Positions 22,738-29,530 of a DNA stretch of 30,294 bases are shown piece after piece. Positions within the stretch are counted from its first letter, which is position 1, and each line of letters starts with the position of its first letter. Under the pieces are notes generated by a model that was not told the origin of the DNA, searched no databases, and worked only from the letters and a program-made list of their open reading frames with translations. Origin of the DNA: a virus; IMG/VR virus record IMGVR_UViG_3300003410_000002, positions 1 through 30,294 of that record. One strand, given 5' to 3'. The position numbers and the translations under genes are program-made.

Positions 22738-23208
22738 ATGAAAGCAATACAAATAGACGGATTAATAAAAAAATATAATAGTATTCCAAGTTCTTGGGGT
22801 AGGGTAATAGCAGGATTTGATTTACTATCTTCTACCGAATGGGAGGCAGCTGGATTTTATGACGTAGTAGTTCCTGCGGTAGATAATAATACGCAGTACT
22901 TAGGAAGTTTAGAATGGGATGCGGATGCTTCTGTATTTACTTACCCTATAATAGATAAGACTTGGACAGAAACTGTATCTGAATTAAAAGAAGCTAAGAT
23001 TAAGGAATTAAAAAGCCTTTATAATAATAAGCTTTCTAAAACAGACTGGTATATTATAAGAGAGTCTGAAAACAGTACTGAGATACCTCAATCTATATTA
23101 GACGAAAGAACGTCTTTACGAACTGAATGCGGAACTAAAGAAGAAGAGATTAATGCTTTAACTACTAAAAAAGCTGTTGTTTCTTATCAAATAGAAAGTT
23201 TTATATAA
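22738..23208 (+). CDS. Fibre-associated protein (DUF4376-like)
   Basis: The real start is taken as ATG 22738, giving 156 residues beginning MKAIQIDGLIKKYNSIPSSW; the frame is open upstream but only over the fibre gene's end. A beta-rich first half (WGRVIAGFDLL, GFYDVVVPAVDNNTQYLG) is followed by a helical part starting near WTETVSELKEAKIKELKSLYNNKLSKTDWYIIRESE, a layout seen in phage fibre-associated and fibre-assembly proteins. It does not avoid TG/CA as most of the genome does, so it looks newly acquired along with the next gene. Confidence 0.6.
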   Translation: MKAIQIDGLIKKYNSIPSSWGRVIAGFDLLSSTEWEAAGFYDVVVPAVDNNTQYLGSLEWDADASVFTYPIIDKTWTETVSELKEAKIKELKSLYNNKLSKTDWYIIRESENSTEIPQSILDERTSLRTECGTKEEEINALTTKKAVVSYQIESFI

Positions 23209-24228
23209 ATGGGATTTAATAAAAAGTTTTTTACAACAGGTGGTATCGTAGCTTCTACACCCTCAGTAGTAGTAGGTGGTAGAATCCCAGCCTGTAGCGG
23301 AGCTAAATGGGTAACCGCAAACGGAGATGGATCGATAGGATATACTACAAGCGAAAGTTTATCTGGAACTTGGTCTAAAACGTCGATGTTTACTTCAGAA
23401 GCAAGTTGTGTTTTATGGAACGGAACAGCTTGGGTAGTAGGTGGCGCAGGGACTTATACTTTAGCTTATTCTTCTAACGGAACTTCTTGGACGGGAATTA
23501 ATTTAAGTGGGCAAAATGGTGTTACTATTGGGTATAATGGTACCTATTGGTTTTTAGGAACTAACAGTTCTGCTTGGTATACTACAGATGCTACAGCTTC
23601 CTCTGGGTGGACTCAAGTAACTAATGGTATAAGTTGTGGTATGTCCAATGGTGGTTCAAATGTTATTTGGGATGGTACTAATTGGGTTATAGGTGCCGCA
23701 CCCAATTTATATAAAGTAGCAGGAGTTAATCCTAATGGAACTAAAACAACATTATTAAGTAATGTTTGGTCTGTAGTAGACTGGGGAGGGCCTAACGGTA
23801 AATATGTTATTAGTGAAAGAGGAGGTAGTCAATACGTTAGAACTATGGATGATAGTGATGGTACTAATATGACTAATGTAGTAACTAGTTGGGGTTTAGG
23901 AATTATGGCGGCAGCAACTCCTAACGGTGCTTACGCAGTAGACTGTTGTGGTTTTAATTTTGCTTATTCTCCCGATTACACTAATTGGACTAAAATAGGT
24001 GGTAATGGCTCTTATAGTAATGTAGGACAAGGACAATATAACGGAACTGTATATGGGGCACAATCTGGGGCATCGACGGATTCTATATATATTCAAGGTA
24101 ATGATAGTATAGGGGTTAACCTAACCTCTGCAAGTATTACTAATACAGGTATGGGTACTGGTACGAATATTCAATATATAGGCTCAGATAATGATAGAAA
24201 TAGATTTTATCCTTACGTAGATTTGTAA
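23209..24228 (+). CDS. Probable receptor-binding tip, propeller-like
   Basis: A 339-residue protein with repeated Gly/Asn/Trp/Tyr-rich blades of about 40-50 residues: AKWVTANGDGSIGYTTSESLSGTWSKT, AWVVGGAGTYTLAYSSNGTSWTG, YWFLGTNSSAWYTTDATASSGWTQV, NWVIGAAPNLYKV, and FAYSPDYTNWTKIG. The S-x-[ND]-G-x-x-W-[TS] signature resembles BNR/sialidase-type beta-propellers found on fibre tips. It probably binds the host surface. Base usage is sharply unlike the rest: in 23521-24120 I count 46 TG, 22 CA and 10 CG, against 8, 6 and 33 in 601-1200. This points to recent gene exchange. Confidence 0.6.
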   Translation: MGFNKKFFTTGGIVASTPSVVVGGRIPACSGAKWVTANGDGSIGYTTSESLSGTWSKTSMFTSEASCVLWNGTAWVVGGAGTYTLAYSSNGTSWTGINLSGQNGVTIGYNGTYWFLGTNSSAWYTTDATASSGWTQVTNGISCGMSNGGSNVIWDGTNWVIGAAPNLYKVAGVNPNGTKTTLLSNVWSVVDWGGPNGKYVISERGGSQYVRTMDDSDGTNMTNVVTSWGLGIMAAATPNGAYAVDCCGFNFAYSPDYTNWTKIGGNGSYSNVGQGQYNGTVYGAQSGASTDSIYIQGNDSIGVNLTSASITNTGMGTGTNIQYIGSDNDRNRFYPYVDL

Positions 24229-24233
24229 AATTA

Positions 24234-24374
24234 ATGGAAAATTTGAAGATATACGGATTTAACGCAATAGCATTAGCATTATCTATAACAGAAATTAACC
24301 CTATTCTTCAGACAATTTCATTACTATTGGCGATAGGTTATACTGTAATACAAATAAGTAAAAAACTTAAATAG
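24234..24374 (+). CDS. Small membrane protein of the lysis region
   Basis: A 46-residue protein MENLKIYGFNAIALALSITEINPILQTISLLLAIGYTVIQISKKLK. It has one or two short hydrophobic segments and a basic tail; closely similar tiny membrane proteins occur before lysis genes in flavobacterial phages. It ends right before the next ATG. It could be a small holin or anti-holin but nothing proves it. Confidence 0.6.
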   Translation: MENLKIYGFNAIALALSITEINPILQTISLLLAIGYTVIQISKKLK

Positions 24375-24668
24375 ATGGCAAAGATTGATTTAGATGGTGA
24401 TGGTAAAGCGGACGTAAGCATTAGCGTAACGCAAATAGTAACCTTGTTAGCAATGTTCGCTTCTATAGTAGGATCTTACTATACGCTAAGCGGTAAGATC
24501 GAAGCTAATAATGTAGGTATTAAAAAGCTAAAAGAAAACGAGCAAAAATATACTTGGCCTAATCAGAGAAAAACGGAAGAAGAGGTAAAGCAGCTAGAGG
24601 CTGAAATGCGAGCTTTTATGAAAGATATAGAATACCTAAGAAGAGATATAGATAATAAAAAAAGATAA
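24375..24668 (+). CDS. Membrane protein with DxDxDG motif and coiled coil
   Basis: A 97-residue protein. The N-terminus MAKIDLDGDGKADVSIS contains an EF-hand-like calcium loop (D-x-D-G-D-G-x-x-D), then a membrane segment (about 19-41, TQIVTLLAMFASIVGSYYTL), then a long charged coiled coil (NNVGIKKLKENEQKY to LRRDIDNKKR). The plan fits spanin-like or holin-accessory proteins of the lysis region. It lies between two other small membrane genes. Calcium binding and lysis role are inferred. Confidence 0.6.
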   Translation: MAKIDLDGDGKADVSISVTQIVTLLAMFASIVGSYYTLSGKIEANNVGIKKLKENEQKYTWPNQRKTEEEVKQLEAEMRAFMKDIEYLRRDIDNKKR

Positions 24669-24669
24669 T

Positions 24670-24837
24670 ATGAATACTCTATTAATTATAATTACTATTT
24701 TAATGTTCGCTACCGCTATAATGATGGGGCTTACTATTTACGGACTTTTTACCGATAAAGATAAGGACGGTATACCCGACGCTATAGAAGATAAATTTAA
24801 AGAACTTAAGGTAGAGATTAAGAAATTAAAAAAATGA
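24670..24837 (+). CDS. Small membrane protein with DxDxDG motif
   Basis: A 55-residue protein: an N-terminal hydrophobic segment (LLIIITILMFATAIMMGLTI), then FTDKDKDGIPDAIEDKF, a calcium-loop-like motif of the thrombospondin type 3 / EF-hand sort, then a basic helix KELKVEIKKLKK. It overlaps the endolysin start (ATGA at 24834-24837). Together with the previous gene it gives two membrane proteins with acidic D-x-D-x-D-G loops. Function unknown, lysis-related by position. Confidence 0.6.
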   Translation: MNTLLIIITILMFATAIMMGLTIYGLFTDKDKDGIPDAIEDKFKELKVEIKKLKK

Positions 24838-25199
24838 AGTACTTTACTCTTAACGAGTTCGATTGTCCTTCTCTTAGCGAATCGGGAATTAATATGGATA
24901 GATCCTTCCTCGAAAAACTCGAAGAGGCTAGAGAGTACGCTAATATCCCATTTAGGATTACGAGCGGATATAGAACTAGGGAGCATAACGAAAAAATCGG
25001 AGGTGTCGAAAATAGCTCACACCTTATCGGAAAGGCCGCAGATATCGGAGTCGGTAGCGGAAACGAAAGATATATTATTCTTAACGCTCTTATTAAAGCG
25101 GGATTTAAACGTATCGGGATCGCTAAAACATTTATCCACGCCGATACAGACTCTATCGATCAAGGAGGAACTAAACCTAACTCGGTCTGGACTTACTAA
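24834..25199 (+). CDS. Endolysin, M15-type peptidase
   Basis: A 121-residue peptidase of the M15 (D-Ala-D-Ala carboxypeptidase / L-Ala-D-Glu endopeptidase) type. The zinc site is complete: His63 in SSHLIGKAAD, Asp70 at the end of that block, and His102 in FIHADTD. The preceding RITSGYRTREHNEKIGG is also typical. It should cut peptide cross-links in cell-wall peptidoglycan during release. There is no signal peptide, so it needs the holin coded next. The length is normal for minimal phage M15 endolysins. Confidence 0.9.
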   Translation: MKYFTLNEFDCPSLSESGINMDRSFLEKLEEAREYANIPFRITSGYRTREHNEKIGGVENSSHLIGKAADIGVGSGNERYIILNALIKAGFKRIGIAKTFIHADTDSIDQGGTKPNSVWTY

Positions 25200-25217
25200 T
25201 ACCGTAGGTAGTACGCT

Positions 25218-25592
25218 ATGCTTAAACTTTTATTAGGATTACTTAAAGGAGGTGACGGAAGAAAATCGGTAGCGGGTAACCTAGCTTGGGAGATACGAGA
25301 AGCTATAAAAGGAAAAGAACTAGATCCTAACGAGCTTATAGCGATACAAACTAAGATTAACGAAATAGAGGCTAAGCATCGAACGGTATTCGTAGCGGGA
25401 TGGAGACCTTTTATCGGATGGGTATGCGGTATAGCTTTCGCGTTTCATTATATAGTAATGCCTTTACTTTTAGCCTATACGGATATAAAACCTATAGAGT
25501 TCGATACTAATAGCTTATTTACCGTCCTAATGGGTATGTTAGGTCTCGGAGGTCTAAGAACTTACGAGAAGCTTAAAGATAAGTCTAGTTAG
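25218..25592 (+). CDS. Holin, 3TM type
   Basis: A 124-residue protein with a cytoplasmic helical start (LLGLLKGGDGRKSVAGNLAWEIREAIKGKEL) and the pattern EAKHRTVFVAGWRPFIGWVCGIAFAFHYIV followed by further hydrophobic segments (MPLLLAY, SLFTVLMGMLGLGGLRTYEK). The H-R-[ST]-x-F-V-A-G-W-R-P-F-I-G-W block is characteristic of the three-transmembrane holin family also found in gene-transfer agents. It should form the hole that frees the endolysin. It lies 18 bases after the endolysin stop. Confidence 0.85.
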   Translation: MLKLLLGLLKGGDGRKSVAGNLAWEIREAIKGKELDPNELIAIQTKINEIEAKHRTVFVAGWRPFIGWVCGIAFAFHYIVMPLLLAYTDIKPIEFDTNSLFTVLMGMLGLGGLRTYEKLKDKSS

Positions 25593-25594
25593 TA

Positions 25595-25723
25595 ATGAAG
25601 AAAATAGTTATTAACTACGAAAAAAATAAAGTACAAAGAAAGGGAACGCATAGTAAATCTAAATCTTCGGCTTTAAAATCCTCTAAAAATTATAAGAAAA
25701 AATATAGAGGCCAAGGTAGGTAG
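25595..25723 (+). CDS. Small very basic protein
   Basis: A 42-residue protein MKKIVINYEKNKVQRKGTH to KNYKKKYRGQGR with about 15 Lys/Arg. The K-N-Y-[KR]-K-x-Y-R-G-Q-G-R end recurs in tiny basic proteins next to lysis genes in flavobacterial phages. Likely binds nucleic acid or is disordered. Function unknown. Confidence 0.55.
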   Translation: MKKIVINYEKNKVQRKGTHSKSKSSALKSSKNYKKKYRGQGR

Positions 25724-25758
25724 TGTTAAAAAGTTTATTTTACAATTTAAAAAAATAA
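25724..25758 (+). promoter_or_regulatory. Possible promoter P3
   Basis: GTTAAAAAGTTTA (25725-25737) shares the AAAA-n-GTTTA core with the elements at 264 and 5550, but the following bases (TTTTACAATTT) are only a poor match to TAnnTTTG. It precedes the hairpin pair and the 25816 gene. Confidence 0.35.
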
Positions 25759-25798
25759 CCTCTACCTTTGGCGGGTGGAGGCTACTAATATAGTAACC
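25759..25798 (+). other. Two adjacent RNA hairpins in a 92-base gap
   Basis: CCTCTACC (25759-25766) pairs with GGTGGAGG (25774-25781), with one wobble pair, around TTTGGCG. A second stem uses TACT (25783-25786) with AGTA (25792-25795), extended by GG/CC at 25780-25781 and 25797-25798, sharing two bases with the first. No T run follows, so a simple terminator is unlikely. The two stems compete for GG 25780-25781, a layout fit for an RNA switch or a leader control element. Confidence 0.45.
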
Positions 25799-25815
25799 TT
25801 AAATAAATAAAGTAA

Positions 25816-26055
25816 ATGAGTGAAGATATGACTATTAGAAAATTAGCGGAGAAAATAGCTAAAGACTTTCAATTATCGGTAAAAGAACGTACCGACGCTA
25901 TACTAGAACTAGACGCTATAAGTTATACCAACGTAGGTTTAGATTCTTCTAAAAAAGAAAAAACTAAAGTAAAAGCTGATAGTAAATATCTTTACAGACT
26001 TATAAAAGGATTTAACGAAGTAGATGGTAATTTATTACTAAACCATTTAGACTAA
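25816..26055 (+). CDS. Small helical protein, unknown function
   Basis: A 79-residue protein MSEDMTIRKLAEKIAKDFQLSVKERTDAILELDAISYTN..., probably helical at the start and end, with a Lys-rich middle (SKKEKTKVKADSK). It leads the operon with the NinG-like gene 7 bases further on, so it may belong to DNA processing. No domain recognised. Confidence 0.55.
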   Translation: MSEDMTIRKLAEKIAKDFQLSVKERTDAILELDAISYTNVGLDSSKKEKTKVKADSKYLYRLIKGFNEVDGNLLLNHLD

Positions 26056-26062
26056 TAAAATA

Positions 26063-26461
26063 ATGTCTACTAAAGCTAAAAAACCTCAGAGAACTAGAGT
26101 AATAAGAAGATTAGACGAAGTATTCTCTAAGTATATACGACTAAGTAACTCTGATAAATACGGATACTGTACCTGCGTAACTTGCGGTAAAAAAGGACTC
26201 TGGGAAAAAGACATTATCGACGCGGGACACTTTATAAGCCGAAAAGCTATGGCAACGAGATGGGACGAACGAAACGTAAAACCGCAATGCCGATACTGTA
26301 ATAGATTTAGAAACGGGATGCAGTACGAGTTTAGTAAATATCTTGGTAATAACTTAGCCGAAGAATTAAGCTTAAAGAGTAAAGAAATAACTAAATTTAC
26401 TATCGACGAATTAGAAGAAATGATATCAGAGTATTCTAGTAAGTTAAAGAGTTTTCTCTAA
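26063..26461 (+). CDS. ninG: NinG-like recombination protein
   Basis: A 132-residue protein of the NinG (Rap) type. The signature is complete: LDEVFSKYIRLSNSD near the start, CTCVTCGKK with Cys36, Cys38 and Cys41, AGHFISRKAMATRWDERNVKPQC (54-76) and CRYCN (76-80), giving a zinc-bound HNH-like fold. Lambda NinG aids RecBCD- and Red-mediated recombination and acts on branched DNA. Here it may process recombination intermediates made with the RecE-like exonuclease. A terminator follows. Confidence 0.85.
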   Translation: MSTKAKKPQRTRVIRRLDEVFSKYIRLSNSDKYGYCTCVTCGKKGLWEKDIIDAGHFISRKAMATRWDERNVKPQCRYCNRFRNGMQYEFSKYLGNNLAEELSLKSKEITKFTIDELEEMISEYSSKLKSFL

Positions 26462-26487
26462 ATTAATTATTTGTTTTAATGCGGAAG

Positions 26488-26520
26488 AGGGTAAGGTTTA
26501 ATCTTTACCCTTTTTTTTTA
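26488..26520 (+). terminator. Terminator after ninG
   Basis: GGGTAAGG (26489-26496) pairs with CTTTACCC (26503-26510), with one G-T pair and a terminal G-C closing a 6-base loop, followed by nine T (26511-26519). Confidence 0.9.
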
Positions 26521-26569
26521 TTAAGAATTTTTTAGTAACTTCGTAAAAGATAACTTTAAATAATTAATT
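26521..26569 (+). promoter_or_regulatory. Possible promoter P4 upstream of the SSB operon
   Basis: Between the ninG terminator and ATG 26570 lies AT-rich DNA with TTTTTTAGTAACTT and, further on, GATAACTTTAA. TAACTTTA is one base off TAnnTTTG. A promoter is expected here because a strong terminator precedes it, but the boxes are not a firm match. Confidence 0.35.
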
Positions 26570-26896
26570 ATGAGCGATAAAACTCAAGTTTACATTATAA
26601 GGCAAAACGCCTTAACTAACGCGAACGTATTTTGGGCTAAAGAAGAATCTAAGACGGAAGATAAAGTTTTAGAAACGGCCGAGAAATACGCTAACTGGGT
26701 ACTAGGAGGAGAAGTAAAAAGTAGTTTACCTCCTTTACCTAAGGTCGAAGATGACGATAAAAAGCCTTGGCTTAACTTTAATACTCCCGACTATAATAAA
26801 GCTATAGATCTTATAAAAGAAGGGTATACTATTAAAGACCTTAGAAACTTATATAAAGTAGGTAATAAAGTAGCTAATGAACTCGAAAAGATCTAG
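26570..26896 (+). CDS. SSB-associated protein, unknown function
   Basis: A 108-residue protein. The first part (VYIIRQNALTNANVFWAKEE...DKVLETAEKYANWVLGG) matches a short region often coded beside phage single-strand-binding or annealing genes (R-Q-x-A-L-x-x-A, then T-A-E-x-[YF]-x-x-W[VL]). The end (YNKAIDLIKEGYTIKDLRNLYKVGNKVANELEKI) looks like a small helical DNA-binding or helix-hairpin element. It leads the SSB operon. A role in single-strand DNA handling is inferred from this alone. Confidence 0.5.
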   Translation: MSDKTQVYIIRQNALTNANVFWAKEESKTEDKVLETAEKYANWVLGGEVKSSLPPLPKVEDDDKKPWLNFNTPDYNKAIDLIKEGYTIKDLRNLYKVGNKVANELEKI

Positions 26897-26944
26897 TATA
26901 TCAAAAACGTATTTTAATAATAATAATTTAAAAGTAGAAATAAA

Positions 26945-27265
26945 ATGGAAAAAAAGACAACCGCGATTATATCAGGAAGTATTGAACTTACTGCTATCGA
27001 TAAATCAAGACTAATAAACGGTAAGAACGGAAAGACTTATCTTAATTTTACCGCTATGGTACAGAACTCTTCTTCTTACGGTAATAACGTTTGGGTTACT
27101 CAAACTATATCTAAAGAAGATAGAGATAATAAGGTAAAGGCTATTACTCTAGGTAACGCAGCCGTTAAATGGATAGGAGAAGGAGGTATCTCCGTAGCCG
27201 AAAGAAACGAAGTAACGAATCAAGAGCAGAACTCGGATAGAGCTTCTATTGATTTACCTTACTAA
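26945..27265 (+). CDS. ssb: Single-strand DNA-binding protein (OB fold)
   Basis: A 106-residue OB-fold type protein: ISGSIELTAIDKSRLINGKNGKTYLNFTAMVQ at the start, with the I-D-K-S-[RK]-L-x-x-G-x-x-G-[KT]-[TY]-L-[ND]-[FL] pattern of phage-type SSBs, then the aromatic strand NVWVTQTISKEDRDNK. It ends in an acidic-hydrophobic tip, DRASIDLPY, resembling the partner-binding tail of SSBs. It should protect single strands in replication and recombination. It is followed by a strong terminator. Confidence 0.75.
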   Translation: MEKKTTAIISGSIELTAIDKSRLINGKNGKTYLNFTAMVQNSSSYGNNVWVTQTISKEDRDNKVKAITLGNAAVKWIGEGGISVAERNEVTNQEQNSDRASIDLPY

Positions 27266-27269
27266 TTAA

Positions 27270-27294
27270 GGGGGCTTATAGCCCCTTTTTTTTA
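27270..27294 (+). terminator. Terminator after ssb
   Basis: GGGGCT (27271-27276) pairs exactly with AGCCCC (27280-27285) around TAT, followed by eight T (27286-27293). It is one of the strongest terminators in the window. Confidence 0.95.
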
Positions 27295-27306
27295 TATATT
27301 TATATA

Positions 27307-27453
27307 ATGAAAATAAGAAGTGGAGAAATGCCAGAAGATTTTTGGAATTATCTAGTAAATCCTATAGTAGGATATTATATAGAAAAGGAAGATTATCATT
27401 CTAGGAAAATAGAGAAAAAATATAATAGACTACCGCAAAGTTTAAATAAATGA
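27307..27453 (+). CDS. Small protein before the helicase
   Basis: A 48-residue protein MKIRSGEMPEDFWNYLVNPIVGYYIEKED... with a basic end. It starts 42 bases after the ssb stop and has an ATGA overlap with the helicase gene, so it is coupled to it. It may help load the helicase, but that is a guess from position; no family recognised. Confidence 0.6.
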   Translation: MKIRSGEMPEDFWNYLVNPIVGYYIEKEDYHSRKIEKKYNRLPQSLNK

Positions 27454-28364
27454 TAGCTGAAACAAATAAAATAAAAGAGAGAATTTTCGATATAAAAAAC
27501 GGAAAAATAGTAGAAGGATTAAAAGTAGGAGTACCCGATATAGACGAATATATAAGATATAAGCAAGGTAATTTCTGCCTCTGGATAGGCCACGCAAATG
27601 TCGGAAAAAGTTCCGTTATGATATATTTTTTAGTACTCTGGGCTTCTATACATAAATTAAAATTCTTAGTATGGTCTAGCGAAAATACGCCTGACTCGAT
27701 AGTAAGAAAAATAATAGAGTTTAAAATGGGTAAGCCTATACATACCGCTTCCGAAGAAGAAATAGCTAATACTATAGAATGGTCTAACGAGTATTTTAAA
27801 GTAATAGACGTAGAGGATCTATATACTTATAAAGATTTACTAAAAGAAGCTAAAGCTATAAAAGACGCTTGGGGTTACGACGCTCTTCTTATAGACCCTT
27901 ATAACTCTCTTACGGTAGACTCGCAAATACTAAGAGGTATAGGTTCGCATTTATACGATTATAGAGTCGCTTCCGAATTTAGGCTCTTCGCTAAGAAAGA
28001 AAATATAACCGTATTTCTTACGGCTCACGGAGTAACGGAAGCTTTAAGAAAGGTTTACCCTAAAGGCCACGAGTACGAGAACTTACCTCAACCTCTAGGT
28101 TTAGCCTCCGTAGAAGGTGGCGGTAAATGGGGTAATAGAGCCGACGACGTAGTTTGTTGTCATAGAATGACTAACCACCCTACCGATTGGATGTTCTCCG
28201 AGCTTCACGTTTTAAAGGTCAAGGAAACGGAAACAGGCGGAAGATGCACCCCTTATCAAGAGCCTTTGCGTCTACGAATGATAAAAAATAATGTAGGATT
28301 CGAATTTTTAGGTAAGGATATACTACATAGCAAAAAGTCTAATTTAGAAGAGGTTTTATTTTGA
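27450..28364 (+). CDS. DnaB/Twinkle-type replicative helicase (RecA-fold ATPase)
   Basis: A 304-residue RecA-fold ATPase like the C-terminal half of DnaB and Twinkle helicases. Walker A is GHANVGKSS (47-55), then WSSEN (76-80, catalytic Glu region), Walker B ALLIDPYNSL (145-154), a TAH motif (191-193), and GGGKWGNRADDVV (223-235) in the place of the DnaB motif 4. The N-terminal primase-binding domain of DnaB is missing, so it is a compact form. It should unwind the phage fork. No polymerase or primase was found here, so host enzymes probably finish the fork. Confidence 0.8.
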   Translation: MIAETNKIKERIFDIKNGKIVEGLKVGVPDIDEYIRYKQGNFCLWIGHANVGKSSVMIYFLVLWASIHKLKFLVWSSENTPDSIVRKIIEFKMGKPIHTASEEEIANTIEWSNEYFKVIDVEDLYTYKDLLKEAKAIKDAWGYDALLIDPYNSLTVDSQILRGIGSHLYDYRVASEFRLFAKKENITVFLTAHGVTEALRKVYPKGHEYENLPQPLGLASVEGGGKWGNRADDVVCCHRMTNHPTDWMFSELHVLKVKETETGGRCTPYQEPLRLRMIKNNVGFEFLGKDILHSKKSNLEEVLF

Positions 28365-28570
28365 TTACTTTATTATATATACTAGTAGTATTAGCAATTT
28401 TTAAAATCTTTATAGGTTTAGTATTTAACGCGGAGATTTCTTTCGCTCCTATATTCGGAGTTATGGTAGGTAGTCTTTACGCTTATACCGACTACGAGGA
28501 AGGAAGAGAGCATACGCTACAGGTTTGTATAATATTTTTAAGTATAACGGTAATTTGGATAGAGACTTAG
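28361..28570 (+). CDS. Small multi-pass membrane protein
   Basis: A 69-residue hydrophobic protein with three likely membrane segments (TLLYILVVLAIFKIFIGLVF; FAPIFGVMVGSLYAY; TLQVCIIFLSITVIWI). The start is TTG 28361, overlapping the helicase stop (TTGA), which supports coupled translation. Such genes after replication helicases have no known role. Confidence 0.5.
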   Translation: MITLLYILVVLAIFKIFIGLVFNAEISFAPIFGVMVGSLYAYTDYEEGREHTLQVCIIFLSITVIWIET

Positions 28571-29115
28571 ATTGGTTAAATATAGTAGCTAAAAGGCATA
28601 AGTATTGGGTAGGAATAGTCCGAAGTATTATAGGTGATTTTTACGCCGAGGATATAGTCCAGGAAGCTTATATTGCCTTAACTAAGTATAGCGATCCCGA
28701 TAAAATAATAAAAGACGGTAAAGTAAGCGAGGGGTATATGTTTTTTACCTTAAGATCTTTAGCTTACCAATTTTATAATAAAAAGAAAAAAGTAAGTATA
28801 ATAAGTATAGATATAGACGAAAGTTTTTTACAATTACCCGATAAGGATAATATAGAGGAAAACGAGGCGTTTCATAAAATTTGCCTTCTAGTAGACGACG
28901 TAGCTAAAGATTGGCATTGGTACGATAAAAAAATCTGGAGACTCTATAGTCAGACGGATATGAGTATAAGAAAACTCGCAGCAGAAACTAAAATTAGTTG
29001 GGTTAGTATATTTAATACTTTAAAAAATCTTAAATTAGATATTAAAAATAAAATAGAGGAAAATTATGAAGACTACAAATTCGGAGACTGGGAAAGAATC
29101 GATACCGACCGATAA
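28525..29115 (+). CDS. Sigma-70-family (ECF-like) factor
   Basis: Up to 196 residues from TTG 28525; TTG 28555 would give 186 and a 16-base overlap with the previous gene instead of 46. No ATG is available near the start. Region 2 is seen in HKYWVGIVRSIIGDFYAEDIVQEAYIALTKY, with the D-[IV]-[VI]-Q-E-[AT]-[YF] core-binding motif. Region 4 is DKKIWRLYSQTDMSIRKLAAETKISWVSIFNTLKNLKLDIKNKI, a helix-turn-helix. This is the ECF-like make-up and suggests a phage sigma factor that redirects host polymerase to phage promoters. Its target promoters are not known. Confidence 0.7.
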   Translation: MYNIFKYNGNLDRDLDWLNIVAKRHKYWVGIVRSIIGDFYAEDIVQEAYIALTKYSDPDKIIKDGKVSEGYMFFTLRSLAYQFYNKKKKVSIISIDIDESFLQLPDKDNIEENEAFHKICLLVDDVAKDWHWYDKKIWRLYSQTDMSIRKLAAETKISWVSIFNTLKNLKLDIKNKIEENYEDYKFGDWERIDTDR

Positions 29116-29509
29116 GAGAACAAAAGAGTATAAGGAATGGGTTAAGAACCATACCGCTATGACTACGGGACTAGGAACTAAAATAGAGAAGGTAACTAAA
29201 GCTACGGGTATAAAAAAAGTAGTAGATACCGTCTTTGATGCCTTAGGAAAAGACTGCGGATGCGACGCTAGAAAAGAAAAACTTAATCAGCTTTTTCCTT
29301 CTAGAAAGCCCGAGTGTTTTACCGAAGAAGAGTTTAATTTAATTAAGACCGCTATAGATACTAAAAAGAATAGGTTTAGCGGAGAAGAGGTTAAAAGGTA
29401 CGCAGCTATCTACGAACGTATCTTTAGAACTAAAGTAGAATGTACTCAGTGTTCTTTTAAAAATACCGTTTGGAACTCTCTAGTTAGGATATATAAAGAA
29501 TATTCTTAA
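29066..29509 (+). CDS. Conserved-looking cysteine-containing protein
   Basis: A 147-residue protein overlapping the sigma gene by 50 bases. It has GLGTKIEKVTKATGIKKVVDTVFDALGKDCGCDARKEKLNQLFP, a block (GIKKVVDTV...GKDCGCDxRK-x-KLN) I recall from many Bacteroidetes phages, followed by a helical region and a C-terminal CTQCSF. The two Cys pairs (CGC, CTQC) may bind a metal. Function unknown. Confidence 0.65.
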   Translation: MKTTNSETGKESIPTDKRTKEYKEWVKNHTAMTTGLGTKIEKVTKATGIKKVVDTVFDALGKDCGCDARKEKLNQLFPSRKPECFTEEEFNLIKTAIDTKKNRFSGEEVKRYAAIYERIFRTKVECTQCSFKNTVWNSLVRIYKEYS

Positions 29510-29530
29510 ATTTAAAACAAATAATTAAAA

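Noticed and set aside
23896-24096. Antisense frame in the receptor-binding gene
   Set aside because: Lies wholly inside a clear gene and has no support of its own.
24738-24986. Antisense frame across the lysis genes
   Set aside because: Lies opposite two well-placed genes and has low-complexity Ser/Leu content.
25003-25236. Second forward frame over the endolysin end
   Set aside because: Overlaps the M15 domain including the region of His102; no start signal or motif.
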